A DNA stretch of 64,000 nt from JAHEKD01 sp965204695 (GCA_965204695.1 OZ242007.1:3906001-3970000); one strand, 5' to 3'; positions 45,779 through 54,321 are shown, counted from the stretch's first letter. Numbers and translations are program-made. Notes: generated by a model from the sequence alone, not told the origin.

Positions 45779-46012
45779 ATGAAACCACCATGTTATTTAG
45801 ACTTAGATCAAGCTAAGCAGGTTTTGTCGGAAATGGGTGTCGAGTTAAACGACAGACAGATAAAACGTGCCGCCGAACCGGATGCCAAAGGTAAACGTAA
45901 ATTACCCTTCTTTGTTGATCCGATACAAGGCAGGTTAAAAATAGAGAAAGGAACCCTGGTTAAAATTTATCAACAGCTACAGATTGATGCTGAAAACAGT
46001 GCAAAACATTAG
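45779..46012 (+). CDS. Small putative DNA-binding protein upstream of the second integrase
   Basis: 77 residues: YLDLDQAKQVLSEMGVELND followed by RQIKRAAEPDAKGKRKLPFF, resembling a helix-turn-helix with a wing as in excisionases. AAGGA lies upstream. The neighbourhood (18 bases after the previous gene, 54 before integrase 2) suggests a recombination directionality factor; this is inference. Confidence 0.5.
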   Translation: MKPPCYLDLDQAKQVLSEMGVELNDRQIKRAAEPDAKGKRKLPFFVDPIQGRLKIEKGTLVKIYQQLQIDAENSAKH

Positions 46013-46066
46013 GATTCAATTGATTTTTTATTGATTTACCGGAATCAATCTGCAACATGGATGATT

Positions 46067-47275
46067 ATGGCAGACATAAGGAAGCGAATAGGAAAAAAGG
46101 GAACCACCTATCAGGTTCGATACCCAAGTAAAACCTCAAAATCGGGGTATGCATTTAAGAGCTTTGGCACACTGAAGGAAGCACGCGCATTCGTAGAGAG
46201 CGGAAGCATGTATGAAAATAGTGGCTGTAGTCGCCATCCCGACATTCAGACTATCGAACATGCAATAGATTTATGGTTGGATGTTTGTGAAAAAGAGGGG
46301 CGTGATGACAGAAATCCGGTTTCTCCATCTACATTAGAAAACTACCAATGGCGCGCCCGTACTATGAAATCATTCGATTGGAGTTCTGAATTGCGCGAAC
46401 TCAAAGAGCCCGATGTTATTGAGTTTCGATCCTGGTTGAAACGAAATTGTAGTGTTGATCAAGGCCAGAAAGTATTATCTTCGTTTCACTCTGTACTCAT
46501 AGAAATGAAACGCCGTGGGATAATTAATAGCGATCCGGCGCAGAATGTATCCATCAGAGCATGTGCACGTCATAAAGAACCTGTCAAAATTCCATCTATT
46601 GAAGAGTTGCGCACCATACTGAATACTGCTGACAAATTGGCAAATTCAAAAAATAACGAAGTAGCAGCAGCTTGGGAACGTTATCGCCCCATGATTTATT
46701 TGGCAGCGGATAGTGGTATGAGGCCACAGGAATACCTTGTGCTTCCAGTTCACGCTCTTGAGAATAGCGGAGTGAAAGTCGTTCAGGCGCTAGATAGAAG
46801 CAACAGAATCGGGCCACCAAAGACGAGAGCTGGCCGTCGATATATTCCGGTTGGATCAAGCTCTTTGGATATGGTGAAACATTATGTGAAAAAGCATGGT
46901 AATGAAGACTTTGTCTTTCCAACACGACGTGGAGGTTTTTTTCAACGCTACAATGTATTTGTGAGGAGAGGTTTTCATAAGCTCATGGAGGAAGCGGGAA
47001 TGATTTTGCCAGACATTGGGCCTGAATCATCTAAACCGGTTAAACTTTATACACCGTATTCTCTGAGGCATTTCTTTGCATCAATGTTAATTGAACAAAA
47101 TAAAAGTCTGAAGTACGTTCAAACGGTCATGGGTCATGAGAATATAAAGATGACGTTTGATGTGTACGGACATATCATTAGAAAGAAGGAAACAGAGACT
47201 CTTGAAGATGAAGGAGGCATCTTGCGCTACGTTGATGAGAATTTATGTGGCAAATCTGTGGCAAAAAGTCACTAA
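46067..47275 (+). CDS. Tyrosine recombinase (integrase 2), next to a tRNA-Pro fragment
   Basis: About 403 residues from ATG 46067 (alternative 46061). An N-terminal AP2-like arm-binding domain (KRIGKKGTTYQVRYPSKT) precedes a SAM-like core-binding domain and the catalytic domain: Arg in ADSGMRPQEYLVL, HxxR in YSLRHFFASML, His in VMGHENIKMTFDVYGH with the Tyr nucleophile. The stop lies 25 bases before the 3' half of a tRNA-Pro. The coding end contains two copies of a TGTGGCAAA repeat that recurs beyond the tRNA fragment. Confidence 0.88.
   Translation: MADIRKRIGKKGTTYQVRYPSKTSKSGYAFKSFGTLKEARAFVESGSMYENSGCSRHPDIQTIEHAIDLWLDVCEKEGRDDRNPVSPSTLENYQWRARTMKSFDWSSELRELKEPDVIEFRSWLKRNCSVDQGQKVLSSFHSVLIEMKRRGIINSDPAQNVSIRACARHKEPVKIPSIEELRTILNTADKLANSKNNEVAAAWERYRPMIYLAADSGMRPQEYLVLPVHALENSGVKVVQALDRSNRIGPPKTRAGRRYIPVGSSSLDMVKHYVKKHGNEDFVFPTRRGGFFQRYNVFVRRGFHKLMEEAGMILPDIGPESSKPVKLYTPYSLRHFFASMLIEQNKSLKYVQTVMGHENIKMTFDVYGHIIRKKETETLEDEGGILRYVDENLCGKSVAKSH
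47246..47265 (+). repeat. Paired integrase arm-type-like sites, left side
   Basis: TGTGGCAAA at 47246-47254 and again at 47257-47265, 11 bases apart (one helical turn). The same pair occurs right of the tRNA fragment. They lie within the last codons of integrase 2. Confidence 0.55.
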
Positions 47276-47300
47276 ATCTCAGTAAAGTAGCGCTTTTATA

Positions 47301-47349
47301 TTGCTTTGGGAGCAGAGGGCCGGGGGTTCGAATCCCTCCACTCCGACCA
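47301..47349 (+). other. 3' half of tRNA-Pro(TGG), attachment-site remnant
   Basis: The stretch contains TTGC, loop TTTGGGA (anticodon TGG), GCAG, a variable region, T-arm GGGGGTTCGAATCCCTC, acceptor strand CACTCCG, discriminator A and CCA. No matching acceptor 5' strand (CGGAGTG) or proper D-arm precedes it, although GTAGCGC at 47287 recalls a D-stem. It therefore is a tRNA 3' fragment, as left or carried by an integrative element, and not a functional tRNA as read. Confidence 0.85.
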
Positions 47350-47407
47350 TAATTAAATCAATAGGTTAGATACATTTATTTTTCCATATTAATTAAAAAG
47401 CTGTATT

Positions 47408-47416
47408 TTTGCCACA
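47408..47416 (-). repeat. Inverted single arm-type-like site
   Basis: TTTGCCACA is the exact reverse complement of TGTGGCAAA and lies between the tRNA-Pro fragment and the right-hand pair. Confidence 0.45.
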
Positions 47417-47477
47417 AATCATTGATCTCTTGTAACCCGCAGGAATCCGCCATTCTCTGATTCAACATTTTTAAGCT

Positions 47478-47497
47478 TGTGGCAAGTTTGTGGCAAA
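47478..47497 (+). repeat. Paired integrase arm-type-like sites, right side
   Basis: TGTGGCAAG at 47478 and TGTGGCAAA at 47489, again 11 bases apart, in the same orientation as the left pair. Together they bracket the tRNA-Pro fragment like the P and P' arms of an attP. Confidence 0.55.
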
Positions 47498-47757
47498 AGT
47501 TCTAGAATATTAGACATTGATTGAAATCTTAGGACAAACTTACTTCGCATATATTTTGATAGCTTAAACATAGCCAGGCCTAAGGGATTCAACACGTTAA
47601 AATAAAGGAAAAGCTAAAAATACAATTTTATTGCAGGGTGCAAGCAAAAAATCCTTATCCAAATTCATTAAATTGAAACTATTGAGTAATGAAATTGGGA
47701 CTAACTAATATTTTTATATCGTCAAGCTTAAAACTCTCGGCAGAATAGGGAAGGAAG

Positions 47758-49125
47758 ATGACAGATTCATGTAAATACCAACTAATTTCTCCTGGATCAG
47801 CAGGAGAAACTGAGGATCTTTTGCGAGGAAAAGATTCGGCTGAAGGATTACGTCGAGTTCAAGCGTTACTTTCAGATTGGCTTCGGATGGAAAATGTTGT
47901 TGTATTGACGGCAGCAGGATGTTCTGTAGGTGCTGGTGGTCGATTGATGTCTGGACCAGCTGAAAATAATCTGGAATGTCTCGTCATTGATGCTGTCGAG
48001 AAATGTACGTTAGGTAATGAAGCAAAGGCAGTTATTCAATGGAAAAAGGATAATTATTTTGGCCAAGGGAATTTCGAGTCTTGGCTTAGCTATTTGTTTA
48101 ATGCTTCAACAATGACCGATGATTGCAAGTCACCAATTAAATCCATCAAATGGAAAAATGATGTAGAGCTTGATGATAACGATGGGAAGGACCTATGTAA
48201 TTGGGTTCAGAAGGCAATATTTGTCGAATGTGCCTTGCAAATTGATCGAGCAGAGTTATCTAAACATGATAGTTCCGAAACATCTGGTCATATTCCATTT
48301 TTAGCTAAACTTATAGCGCGAGATGCAACATTAGGACGGACACATCTATTCACGTTAAATTATGACACTTTATTTGAGCAAGCAATGGAAGAACTTGGTA
48401 TTCATTATTCAGACGGATTTACGGGTAAGGCATATGCACGTTTTGATCCATCTGTTTACGGTCTTGATCTTTATTATCCTGGTGATATTGCCGAGGGTCG
48501 TGTCAGACGATTTGATAAATTTCTTCAGTTCTACAAACTTCATGGATCGGTTCACTGGCGGCAAGATGAAGACGGTTCGTTTCATGCGCAACATCAGGAT
48601 TTGTCTAAATTCTCCGAATATCGCGATAAAAATGTAGAAGAGAAAGCAATATTGCTTCAGAGTGAAGAGTTTAAGTCAATTCCCAGATTTGGTATTTTAC
48701 CTACCTCCCAGAAGTTTTCACAAACGCTGGAGATGCCATATGCACACTTATTTCGACTCTTTCATGGGAGACTAAATCAACCACAGACATTCCTAATGGT
48801 GCTTGGCTATGGATTTAGTGATGATCATGTGACCAGAATAGTAGAGACAGCTCTAATGAATCCATCCTTAGTTATGCTTGTTGTAGAGCCGAATCCTGAA
48901 AGCATCATCGTAAAAAAGATAAGAAATTATCAGAGTCTGGGACAAAGGGCATTTGTACTTACTGAACGTGTGGCTAATGGCAGTGAATGTTCATATAAAA
49001 TTGCAACTTTTGCCGATTTTGCACAAAACGTCATGCCAGATGTCAAATGGCTAGAGGATTATAAGAGATTACGTATATTCGAAGATCAGATTAAAAAGAC
49101 TCAAGATATTAACTCGGGGTCATGA
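47758..49125 (+). CDS. SIR2-domain effector of a SIR2-HerA defence system
   Basis: 455 residues. A SIR2-like Rossmann fold opens with VVVLTAAGCSVGAGGRLMSG (about 46), continues with HLFTLNYDTLFEQAMEELGI (about 196; the SIR2_2 NYD motif) and FYKLHGSVHW (about 260), and ends with a C-terminal domain. SIR2 effectors in anti-phage systems hydrolyse NAD+ on infection, causing abortive infection. The next gene, overlapping by 4 bases, encodes a HerA ATPase, giving the two-gene SIR2-HerA arrangement. Catalytic activity is inferred from the family. Confidence 0.85.
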   Translation: MTDSCKYQLISPGSAGETEDLLRGKDSAEGLRRVQALLSDWLRMENVVVLTAAGCSVGAGGRLMSGPAENNLECLVIDAVEKCTLGNEAKAVIQWKKDNYFGQGNFESWLSYLFNASTMTDDCKSPIKSIKWKNDVELDDNDGKDLCNWVQKAIFVECALQIDRAELSKHDSSETSGHIPFLAKLIARDATLGRTHLFTLNYDTLFEQAMEELGIHYSDGFTGKAYARFDPSVYGLDLYYPGDIAEGRVRRFDKFLQFYKLHGSVHWRQDEDGSFHAQHQDLSKFSEYRDKNVEEKAILLQSEEFKSIPRFGILPTSQKFSQTLEMPYAHLFRLFHGRLNQPQTFLMVLGYGFSDDHVTRIVETALMNPSLVMLVVEPNPESIIVKKIRNYQSLGQRAFVLTERVANGSECSYKIATFADFAQNVMPDVKWLEDYKRLRIFEDQIKKTQDINSGS

Positions 49126-51152
49126 TGGAAGAGCATCGGGTTATTGGTCATGTTGTTACGGTTCATGGTTTCCGACTTAAGGTAGAACTGTCTCCTGAAA
49201 CAAAGTCATCTTCACGCGCAACACTGGATGGTGTTCATAGGGCAGTGGCAATTAACTCCTTTATAATTTTCGATCTTGGTGCAGGAACACATGCACTCGG
49301 CACATTGACTGATCTTGAGGCGCGAGAAACGTATGATCCTCAAAGAGATGAAGAACTTTCTCTCGAACTAACGAAGCCTCGACGTATTGCATCAGTCCAG
49401 CTTCTCGGAACGGTTAAACAAAACGGTCAAAACAGGTGGGAATTTGATCCTGGTATAACCATGCTTCCAACACTTGATACACCTGCCGAAGTTGCAAACC
49501 CAGAAATATTGCTAAGTGTATTTAGTCAGCCTCCTCAGAAAAACCGGCCACAGAATTGGAGTTTATCAAATGATGGTCAATTTGATTGTCCGATTGAACT
49601 GGGACATCAAACAGGTAATGAAACTACTAAGATAAAAGCTTCTTTTAATGACCTTTTTTCAAGGCCTCTTGCTATTGTTGGAAACACCGGTTCAGGTAAA
49701 TCTTTTACCGTTGCTAGCCTATTTCAGTCAGTGCTTTATAGCGAAAAAATTGCAAATCAAAAGGAGCACGACCCGCATGTTTTCATTCTAGATATAAATG
49801 GGGAATATGCGAATGCATTTTTAGATGCTGAAACTCGCAAGTACAAGCGTGAGCCTAATAAAGCCTATGTGAACGGTATAGAGTTTACTGTTCCAGCGTG
49901 GCTTATGAATTCCGAAGAGATTTGCGAATGGCTTAGTGCATCCGAGCAAACACAACAACCAGTGTTAAAGGCATGGTGGGCAATTCTTAAATCAGGTTCG
50001 CAAACAGACCAACATGGGTTGAGTGATTTTAGAGATGAAGCACTTGCATCAATTCAAAACATGCGAGGTACACTGACGAACCTAAGGCGTAATGATGTCG
50101 CATCTTATCTGGGTAATATAACTAGCTTTCTTTCCAATACGGGGATAGATTCTGATCCATTAGTAGCTGTACTTGCTTCACATACAACCCATGAAAATTT
50201 CTATGGACAGATAGTTAATAATCCAGCAGAGGTTGCACAAGTTCTAGATGAATTATCTGCAAAGGTTCATGAGTCTCTTGGTGAAAATAGTCAACAAGAG
50301 TCAGTATCACAAAGTGGTGACACACCTTTATATATTGCAACAACTGAATTACAGAATACTCGCAATCTTGTTGCCGCTGCATCCAGAGAAGATGCTCCTA
50401 GAATTGAGCAGCATCTTACAACATTAAGAATGCGCCTACGTGCAAGACTCTCGGATAAACGTTGGCAAGTATTCAACAATTATGATGCTCTTGGTATAAA
50501 GGGTGTAGATGATTGGTTCCAGAGTCTCGGTTTTGGTAGTAATCTAAGGGCCACGGTTATCGACCTTTCAATGCTTGCACATGAAGCATTACCATATGTA
50601 TGTGCAATAATTGGTCGAGTTCTTCTTGAGGCACGAGAAAAACTAAAGGCTAATCAACGCTATACAAATCCATGGGTTTTGGTGCTCGAAGAGGCGCATA
50701 ATTACGTTCGTCCAATCCGTCAGTCAGAAGATCGGGGCCAAGCGCTATCAAGAAAAGCATTTGAGCGTGTTGCAAAGGAAGGCCGTAAGTTCGGGTTGTC
50801 TTTGGTGGTGGCAAGTCAGCGCCCAAGCGAAGTTAGCCCTACAATTCTCAGTCAATGTGCCAATTTCTTTTCTCATCGTTTGCAAAATCCGGATGATATT
50901 GATCACTTCAAGCGAATCATTCCCAAACAGGCACAGAGGCTTCTTGATCAAGTAACTGTATTAACTGCAGGTGAAGCTATAACGTTTGGTAGTGCGATAC
51001 ATATTCCTGCACGTGTGCAGATCAATACACCAAGACTAGAACCTTGGAGTGCTACTGCAGCTCCATATGCTGAATGGAGAAAGAAACAATCATTTCCTTT
51101 AAAAGAAGTGCTTCAGGATTGGGGCGTGTGTTCGGAGGAAGGTGAAGAATAG
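49122..51152 (+). CDS. herA: HerA-family ATPase of a SIR2-HerA defence system
   Basis: 676 residues with an N-terminal HAS-barrel-like region and a HerA/FtsK-type motor. Walker A is GNTGSGKS (about 187), Walker B WVLVLEEAHNYV (about 520), and GLSLVVASQRPSEVSPTILS is the sensor/arginine-finger region of the family. HerA forms a hexameric ring; in the defence system it assembles with SIR2. ATGA overlap with the SIR2 stop; the second Met codon at 49125 is an alternative start. The plus-strand partner nuclease NurA is absent, consistent with the defence type. Confidence 0.88.
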   Translation: MMEEHRVIGHVVTVHGFRLKVELSPETKSSSRATLDGVHRAVAINSFIIFDLGAGTHALGTLTDLEARETYDPQRDEELSLELTKPRRIASVQLLGTVKQNGQNRWEFDPGITMLPTLDTPAEVANPEILLSVFSQPPQKNRPQNWSLSNDGQFDCPIELGHQTGNETTKIKASFNDLFSRPLAIVGNTGSGKSFTVASLFQSVLYSEKIANQKEHDPHVFILDINGEYANAFLDAETRKYKREPNKAYVNGIEFTVPAWLMNSEEICEWLSASEQTQQPVLKAWWAILKSGSQTDQHGLSDFRDEALASIQNMRGTLTNLRRNDVASYLGNITSFLSNTGIDSDPLVAVLASHTTHENFYGQIVNNPAEVAQVLDELSAKVHESLGENSQQESVSQSGDTPLYIATTELQNTRNLVAAASREDAPRIEQHLTTLRMRLRARLSDKRWQVFNNYDALGIKGVDDWFQSLGFGSNLRATVIDLSMLAHEALPYVCAIIGRVLLEAREKLKANQRYTNPWVLVLEEAHNYVRPIRQSEDRGQALSRKAFERVAKEGRKFGLSLVVASQRPSEVSPTILSQCANFFSHRLQNPDDIDHFKRIIPKQAQRLLDQVTVLTAGEAITFGSAIHIPARVQINTPRLEPWSATAAPYAEWRKKQSFPLKEVLQDWGVCSEEGEE

Positions 51153-51218
51153 AAATTCTCTGCTTCACCTCAATCTACGTAATCAAATCAAGAAGATTGG
51201 TATTTTATTGCCATTGAT

Positions 51219-51551
51219 TTGACGTATCAATATGATCGGGTCATCAGGAAAGCGGTCAGGTATTTTTATCAATTTTATAGTTTTATGCTGCATCTTGTCA
51301 TGGTGACGAACCCTCAGTTCTCTGGTTGCCGCAAATATGTCAAGGAGATTGATAGCACGGAGCACTTACTGATGCTTAAAGTTCAAGCCCATGGACAAGC
51401 ACTGAAAACCAAACAGCTTATTGCTCTAAGGCAAAACGGTACCTTGAAAGACTGTAGGTCGCTCGAACTTAAATTTCATCAGTCGAATATCATTCATTTG
51501 TGTCGAAAAATGCAACAATTTAAGCTTTTGGGTCGAAAAACAAAAACATAA
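51219..51551 (+). CDS. Doubtful small ORF downstream of herA
   Basis: A TTG-initiated frame of 110 codons, or about 88 from ATG 51285. The C-terminal part (KTKQLIALRQNGTLKDCRSL ... RKMQQFKLLG) could form a helix-turn-helix, but there is no clear Shine-Dalgarno or family. Keep as hypothetical. Confidence 0.3.
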   Translation: MTYQYDRVIRKAVRYFYQFYSFMLHLVMVTNPQFSGCRKYVKEIDSTEHLLMLKVQAHGQALKTKQLIALRQNGTLKDCRSLELKFHQSNIIHLCRKMQQFKLLGRKTKT

Positions 51552-51620
51552 CTTGCAAGACTTTCACAGCATTATGAACTCATATCTACAAAATTAGGTC
51601 ATCCTAGTGACATACATGTT

Positions 51621-51637
51621 TGTTCATTTAATGAACA
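51621..51637. promoter_or_regulatory. Perfect 17-bp palindrome upstream of ardA
   Basis: TGTTCATTTAATGAACA is a perfect inverted repeat around a single T, the form of a dimeric repressor site. It lies about 270 bases upstream of the split ardA start, in the herA-ardA interval (51153-51904). The rest of that interval holds only the doubtful ORF and a GC-rich leader (51755-51860). Confidence 0.5.
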
Positions 51638-51904
51638 GTGTTGTTTCAAATCTTCAAGAATTTCTAATGCTGTTTTGATCTTGGTTAAGGACCGCACAAA
51701 GATCGTAGATAATCTCCGCACCTATATCGGTTTGTTTTAAACGCTTTACTTTTCTAGCCGGGCGCGCCGGACCGGCAACAGGCTGCCCGCTCCATTCGCT
51801 ATGCTCCCGTGTTGCCTGTTTCCCTGGCGGTGCCTGTCCTGCTTGTTCCCCCGTCTTCGTTGTTTCGCGTCTTTTAACAAACCGAAACTTACAGGAGATC
51901 AATC

Positions 51905-51908
51905 ATGA
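51905..51908 (+). other. 5' exon start codon (ATGA) of the intron-split ardA
   Basis: ATG at 51905 sits seven bases after a strong AGGAG and is followed after one more base by the intron start GTGCG. If the intron is spliced out with its 3' end at 53806 (or 53800), this ATG joins the ardA frame and adds about seven residues before the Met at 53824. Confidence 0.5.
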
Positions 51909-52404
51909 GTGCGCCAAGTAAAGCGCCTAATTTACAGTCGGTGAAAATCCGTCCTATGCAAAGGTTAGCCACCAGCATAGAACCAACCACTGCACGGCAG
52001 GCGGTGACAAATGTCGTGAAGCCAGTGGAAGGGACATACCAGGCCGCAACGCAAGTGAAGGTATTGAGCCCCGTAATTGTCAACATCATAGAGGCTGACG
52101 TCTTTCATGATACGGAAAGCAGCACGAAGGGTGACGCAATGGCAAGTCGCTCCTCGCTCTATCGGGGTCGGAGGCCGTGGCACGGTATGAAATGGAAATT
52201 AGGTGAACTTGGGTGATCTTCTGTGTTCCCGAATGGGTATGCCGGAACAAGTCAACAAAGACGAGGACGGGCAAATGATGCAGAAGAAGTCGGACTGGCT
52301 GATAGTACTCTGAGCTTGGGAAAGCCAAGTACATGGGGAAGCGGCCAGCAATATAGTGATGGGTTGAGTACCTGTCTTACTAACCCTCAGAGGTAAGAAT
52401 CGAG

Positions 52405-53703
52405 ATGCAGGTTAAGCTCAACGCAATAGCCAACAAGGCGAAACAGGACAAGCGACTGAAATTCACATCGCTGGTTCATCATGTCAATGAGGCGAATCTT
52501 GCTCAATGCTATCAAGAACTCAAGCGCGGTAAAGCGAGTGGGATCGACGGGGTGACTGTCGAGGCATATGGGGAAGATTTACAGGTTAATCTGGCACGTT
52601 TGGTGGAACGTTTAAAAAGCAAGCAATACCGAGCCAAGCCGGTTAAGCGGGTGTATATTCCGAAAGCCGGTGGCAAGGAGAAGCGCGGATTAGGCATTCC
52701 CAGCGTGGAGGACAAGCTGGTACAGATCATGCTGAAGAAGCTACTGGAAAGTATCTTCGAGGCAGACTTTCTGGATTGTTCTTATGGATTTCGACCTAAG
52801 CTGAATTGCCATGATGCTGTAAATGCTTTGGATAAATCCGTGATGCGCAAACCGGTCAACGTTATTGTTGAAGTAGACATCAAGGGTTTCTTTGATAACG
52901 TCCAACACTATTGGCTTCACCGCTGTTTAGAAGAGCGCATTGCTGATCCTAATTTATTATGGTTAGTGAGGCGACTTTTAAAAAGTGGGGTCGTAGAGTC
53001 GGGTGATTATCAGGCATCCACACAAGGGACACCACAAGGCGGTAATTTAAGTCCGCTATTAGCCAACATCTATCTGCACTACGTGCTGGATTTATGGTTT
53101 GAGAAGAAGTTCAAGCCGAAGTCCAAAGGGTATGTGGAGCTGATCCGGTATTGTGATGACTTTGTGGTTTGCTGTGAAAGCAAACACGATGCACAGAAAT
53201 TTCTTGACGAACTTAGACAACGACTGGACAAGTTTGGTCTGGAAATATCCGAAGAAAAGACGCAAATCATACGGTTTGGCCGACGGGTCTGGCAACAGGC
53301 CAAAAGACGCAAGGAGAAAGTGCCGACGTTTAATTTTCTTGGTTTCACGCATTATTGTACAGCCAGCCGTCGAGGGTATTTCATGATGGGTCACAAGACC
53401 AGTAAAGAAAACCTGAGTCGGAAGCTGAAAGAAATCAAGCTGTGGTTAAAAGCGATACGAAATCTATTGCGTTTAAAGGACTGGTGGCCGGTTCTGAAAG
53501 CCAAACTATCGGGGCACTATAACTACTTTGGGATCAGCGGGAACTACCGCTGTCTCGGTCAGTTTTATAGGAATGTTAAATGGTTAGTATTTAAATGGAT
53601 AAACCGCCGCAGTCAGAAGAAAAGTATGACGATTGAGGTTTACCAAAATTACTTGCAGTTTAATCCCTTGCCGGAACCGAGGATATGTCGATCTTTATAT
53701 TAA
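52405..53703 (+). CDS. ltrA: Group II intron reverse transcriptase/maturase
   Basis: 432 residues. RT motifs in order: AYGEDLQVNLARLVERLKSK-type finger region, VYIPKAGGKEKRGLGIPSVE, DCSYGFRPKLNCHDAV, IVEVDIKGFFDNVQH, TPQGGNLSPLLANIYLH and the catalytic box YCDD (about residue 249) in place of the commoner YADD. The maturase (X) domain includes FNFLGFTHY and the C-terminal LSGHYNYFGISGNY. No En endonuclease domain with the HNH motif follows. It lies inside the intron, between the ribozyme domains I-IV and V. Confidence 0.93.
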   Translation: MQVKLNAIANKAKQDKRLKFTSLVHHVNEANLAQCYQELKRGKASGIDGVTVEAYGEDLQVNLARLVERLKSKQYRAKPVKRVYIPKAGGKEKRGLGIPSVEDKLVQIMLKKLLESIFEADFLDCSYGFRPKLNCHDAVNALDKSVMRKPVNVIVEVDIKGFFDNVQHYWLHRCLEERIADPNLLWLVRRLLKSGVVESGDYQASTQGTPQGGNLSPLLANIYLHYVLDLWFEKKFKPKSKGYVELIRYCDDFVVCCESKHDAQKFLDELRQRLDKFGLEISEEKTQIIRFGRRVWQQAKRRKEKVPTFNFLGFTHYCTASRRGYFMMGHKTSKENLSRKLKEIKLWLKAIRNLLRLKDWWPVLKAKLSGHYNYFGISGNYRCLGQFYRNVKWLVFKWINRRSQKKSMTIEVYQNYLQFNPLPEPRICRSLY

Positions 53704-53734
53704 CTGTCGCCAACTGGGTGAATACTCTATTGAA

Positions 53735-53767
53735 CAGCCGTGTGCGGGAAAACCGCACGCACGGTTG
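53735..53767 (+). ncRNA. Group II intron domain V
   Basis: CAGCCGTGTGCGG, a GAAA-type loop, then CCGCACGCACGGTTG make the characteristic hairpin with the AGC catalytic triad near the 5' side and a 2-nt bulge in the 3' strand. It lies 32 bases after the maturase stop. Confidence 0.85.
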
Positions 53768-53823
53768 TGTGGGGGTTGCCATGGTGATGAATCATTTAAT
53801 TCTTATTTGATGAGGTAATTACC

Positions 53824-54321
53824 ATGACTTCTACCCGACCTGAATTTTACGCACAACCTTACTCTCTGGATCACACCGGGTTTTATTTCGATAGCATTGA
53901 AACATTCGAGCGCGGCATGGATCGTCTAAACAACCAAGGCTGCGAAGAAGTCGAAATCCAGTTTATCGACGGTGACGATCACCAGGTAAATCTTGCAAGT
54001 GCTGCCGACATTTCTCAGGCTACTGTCCACTTCTGGTTTGAAAAGCTTAATGATCTGGATGAAACCGCCGTACAGCAAATTTGCTTCTTGCTTGATTTGG
54101 GTTATTCACTGAGCGATAGCTTGAATCGTTTTGAAGATGTTTATCTTTCTGAGTGTTCTGCCAGTGACTACGCCTATGATTTGATTAATGAAACAACCGA
54201 AGTACCAGAGCATCTTCGCTATTACATCGATTACGATGCAATCGCACGCGATATGAAGATTAATGGTGAAATTGTTGAAATCGAACACAATCTGATCGTG
54301 ACTAACGCACATGAGTTTTAA
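53824..54321 (+). CDS. ardA: ArdA-type antirestriction protein
   Basis: 165 residues, strongly acidic, with the ArdA-like helical C-terminal part LINETTEVPEHLRYYIDYDA. ArdA proteins mimic B-form DNA and inhibit type I restriction enzymes, protecting incoming elements. The visible start (ATG 53824 with GAGG upstream) is directly behind a group II intron; a longer, spliced start lies at 51905. A second, truncated homologue occurs at 57353-57586. Confidence 0.8.
   Translation: MTSTRPEFYAQPYSLDHTGFYFDSIETFERGMDRLNNQGCEEVEIQFIDGDDHQVNLASAADISQATVHFWFEKLNDLDETAVQQICFLLDLGYSLSDSLNRFEDVYLSECSASDYAYDLINETTEVPEHLRYYIDYDAIARDMKINGEIVEIEHNLIVTNAHEF

Larger units (their letters stand above)
47350..47757. 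other. Intergenic region between the tRNA fragment and the SIR2 gene
   Basis: 408 AT-rich bases without a supported gene. It contains an inverted copy of the arm-type site (47408-47416), the second arm-site pair, and CAGGGTGCAAGCA at 47634-47646, a 13-mer also found at 45332-45344. The promoter of the SIR2-HerA operon must lie in the right part; GGAAGGA precedes the SIR2 ATG. Confidence 0.5.
51909..53806 (+). mobile_element. Group II intron inserted at the start of ardA
   Basis: About 1.9 kb. The 5' end is GTGCG, the canonical GUGYG; the preceding exon bases ATCATGA (51902-51908) pair perfectly with TCATGAT at 52105-52111, a candidate IBS1-EBS1 pairing. The intron encodes a reverse transcriptase-maturase and has a recognisable domain V. 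The 3' end is less certain: ending in AT at 53806 restores an open ardA frame, and 53800 would do so too. No EBS2 could be identified by eye. Confidence 0.8.

Noticed and set aside
47301..47349. Functional tRNA-Pro gene
   Set aside because: The 5' half (acceptor strand and D-arm) is missing; only a loose D-stem likeness is found upstream.
51654..51902. Minus-strand frame of 82 codons in the leader of the split ardA
   Set aside because: Low-complexity Gly/Pro/Arg-rich translation from a GC-rich stretch, no Shine-Dalgarno, no recognisable fold.
51905..52216. Plus-strand frame of 103 codons beginning at the ardA start codon
   Set aside because: After the first four bases it runs into group II intron RNA sequence; the translation is not protein-like.
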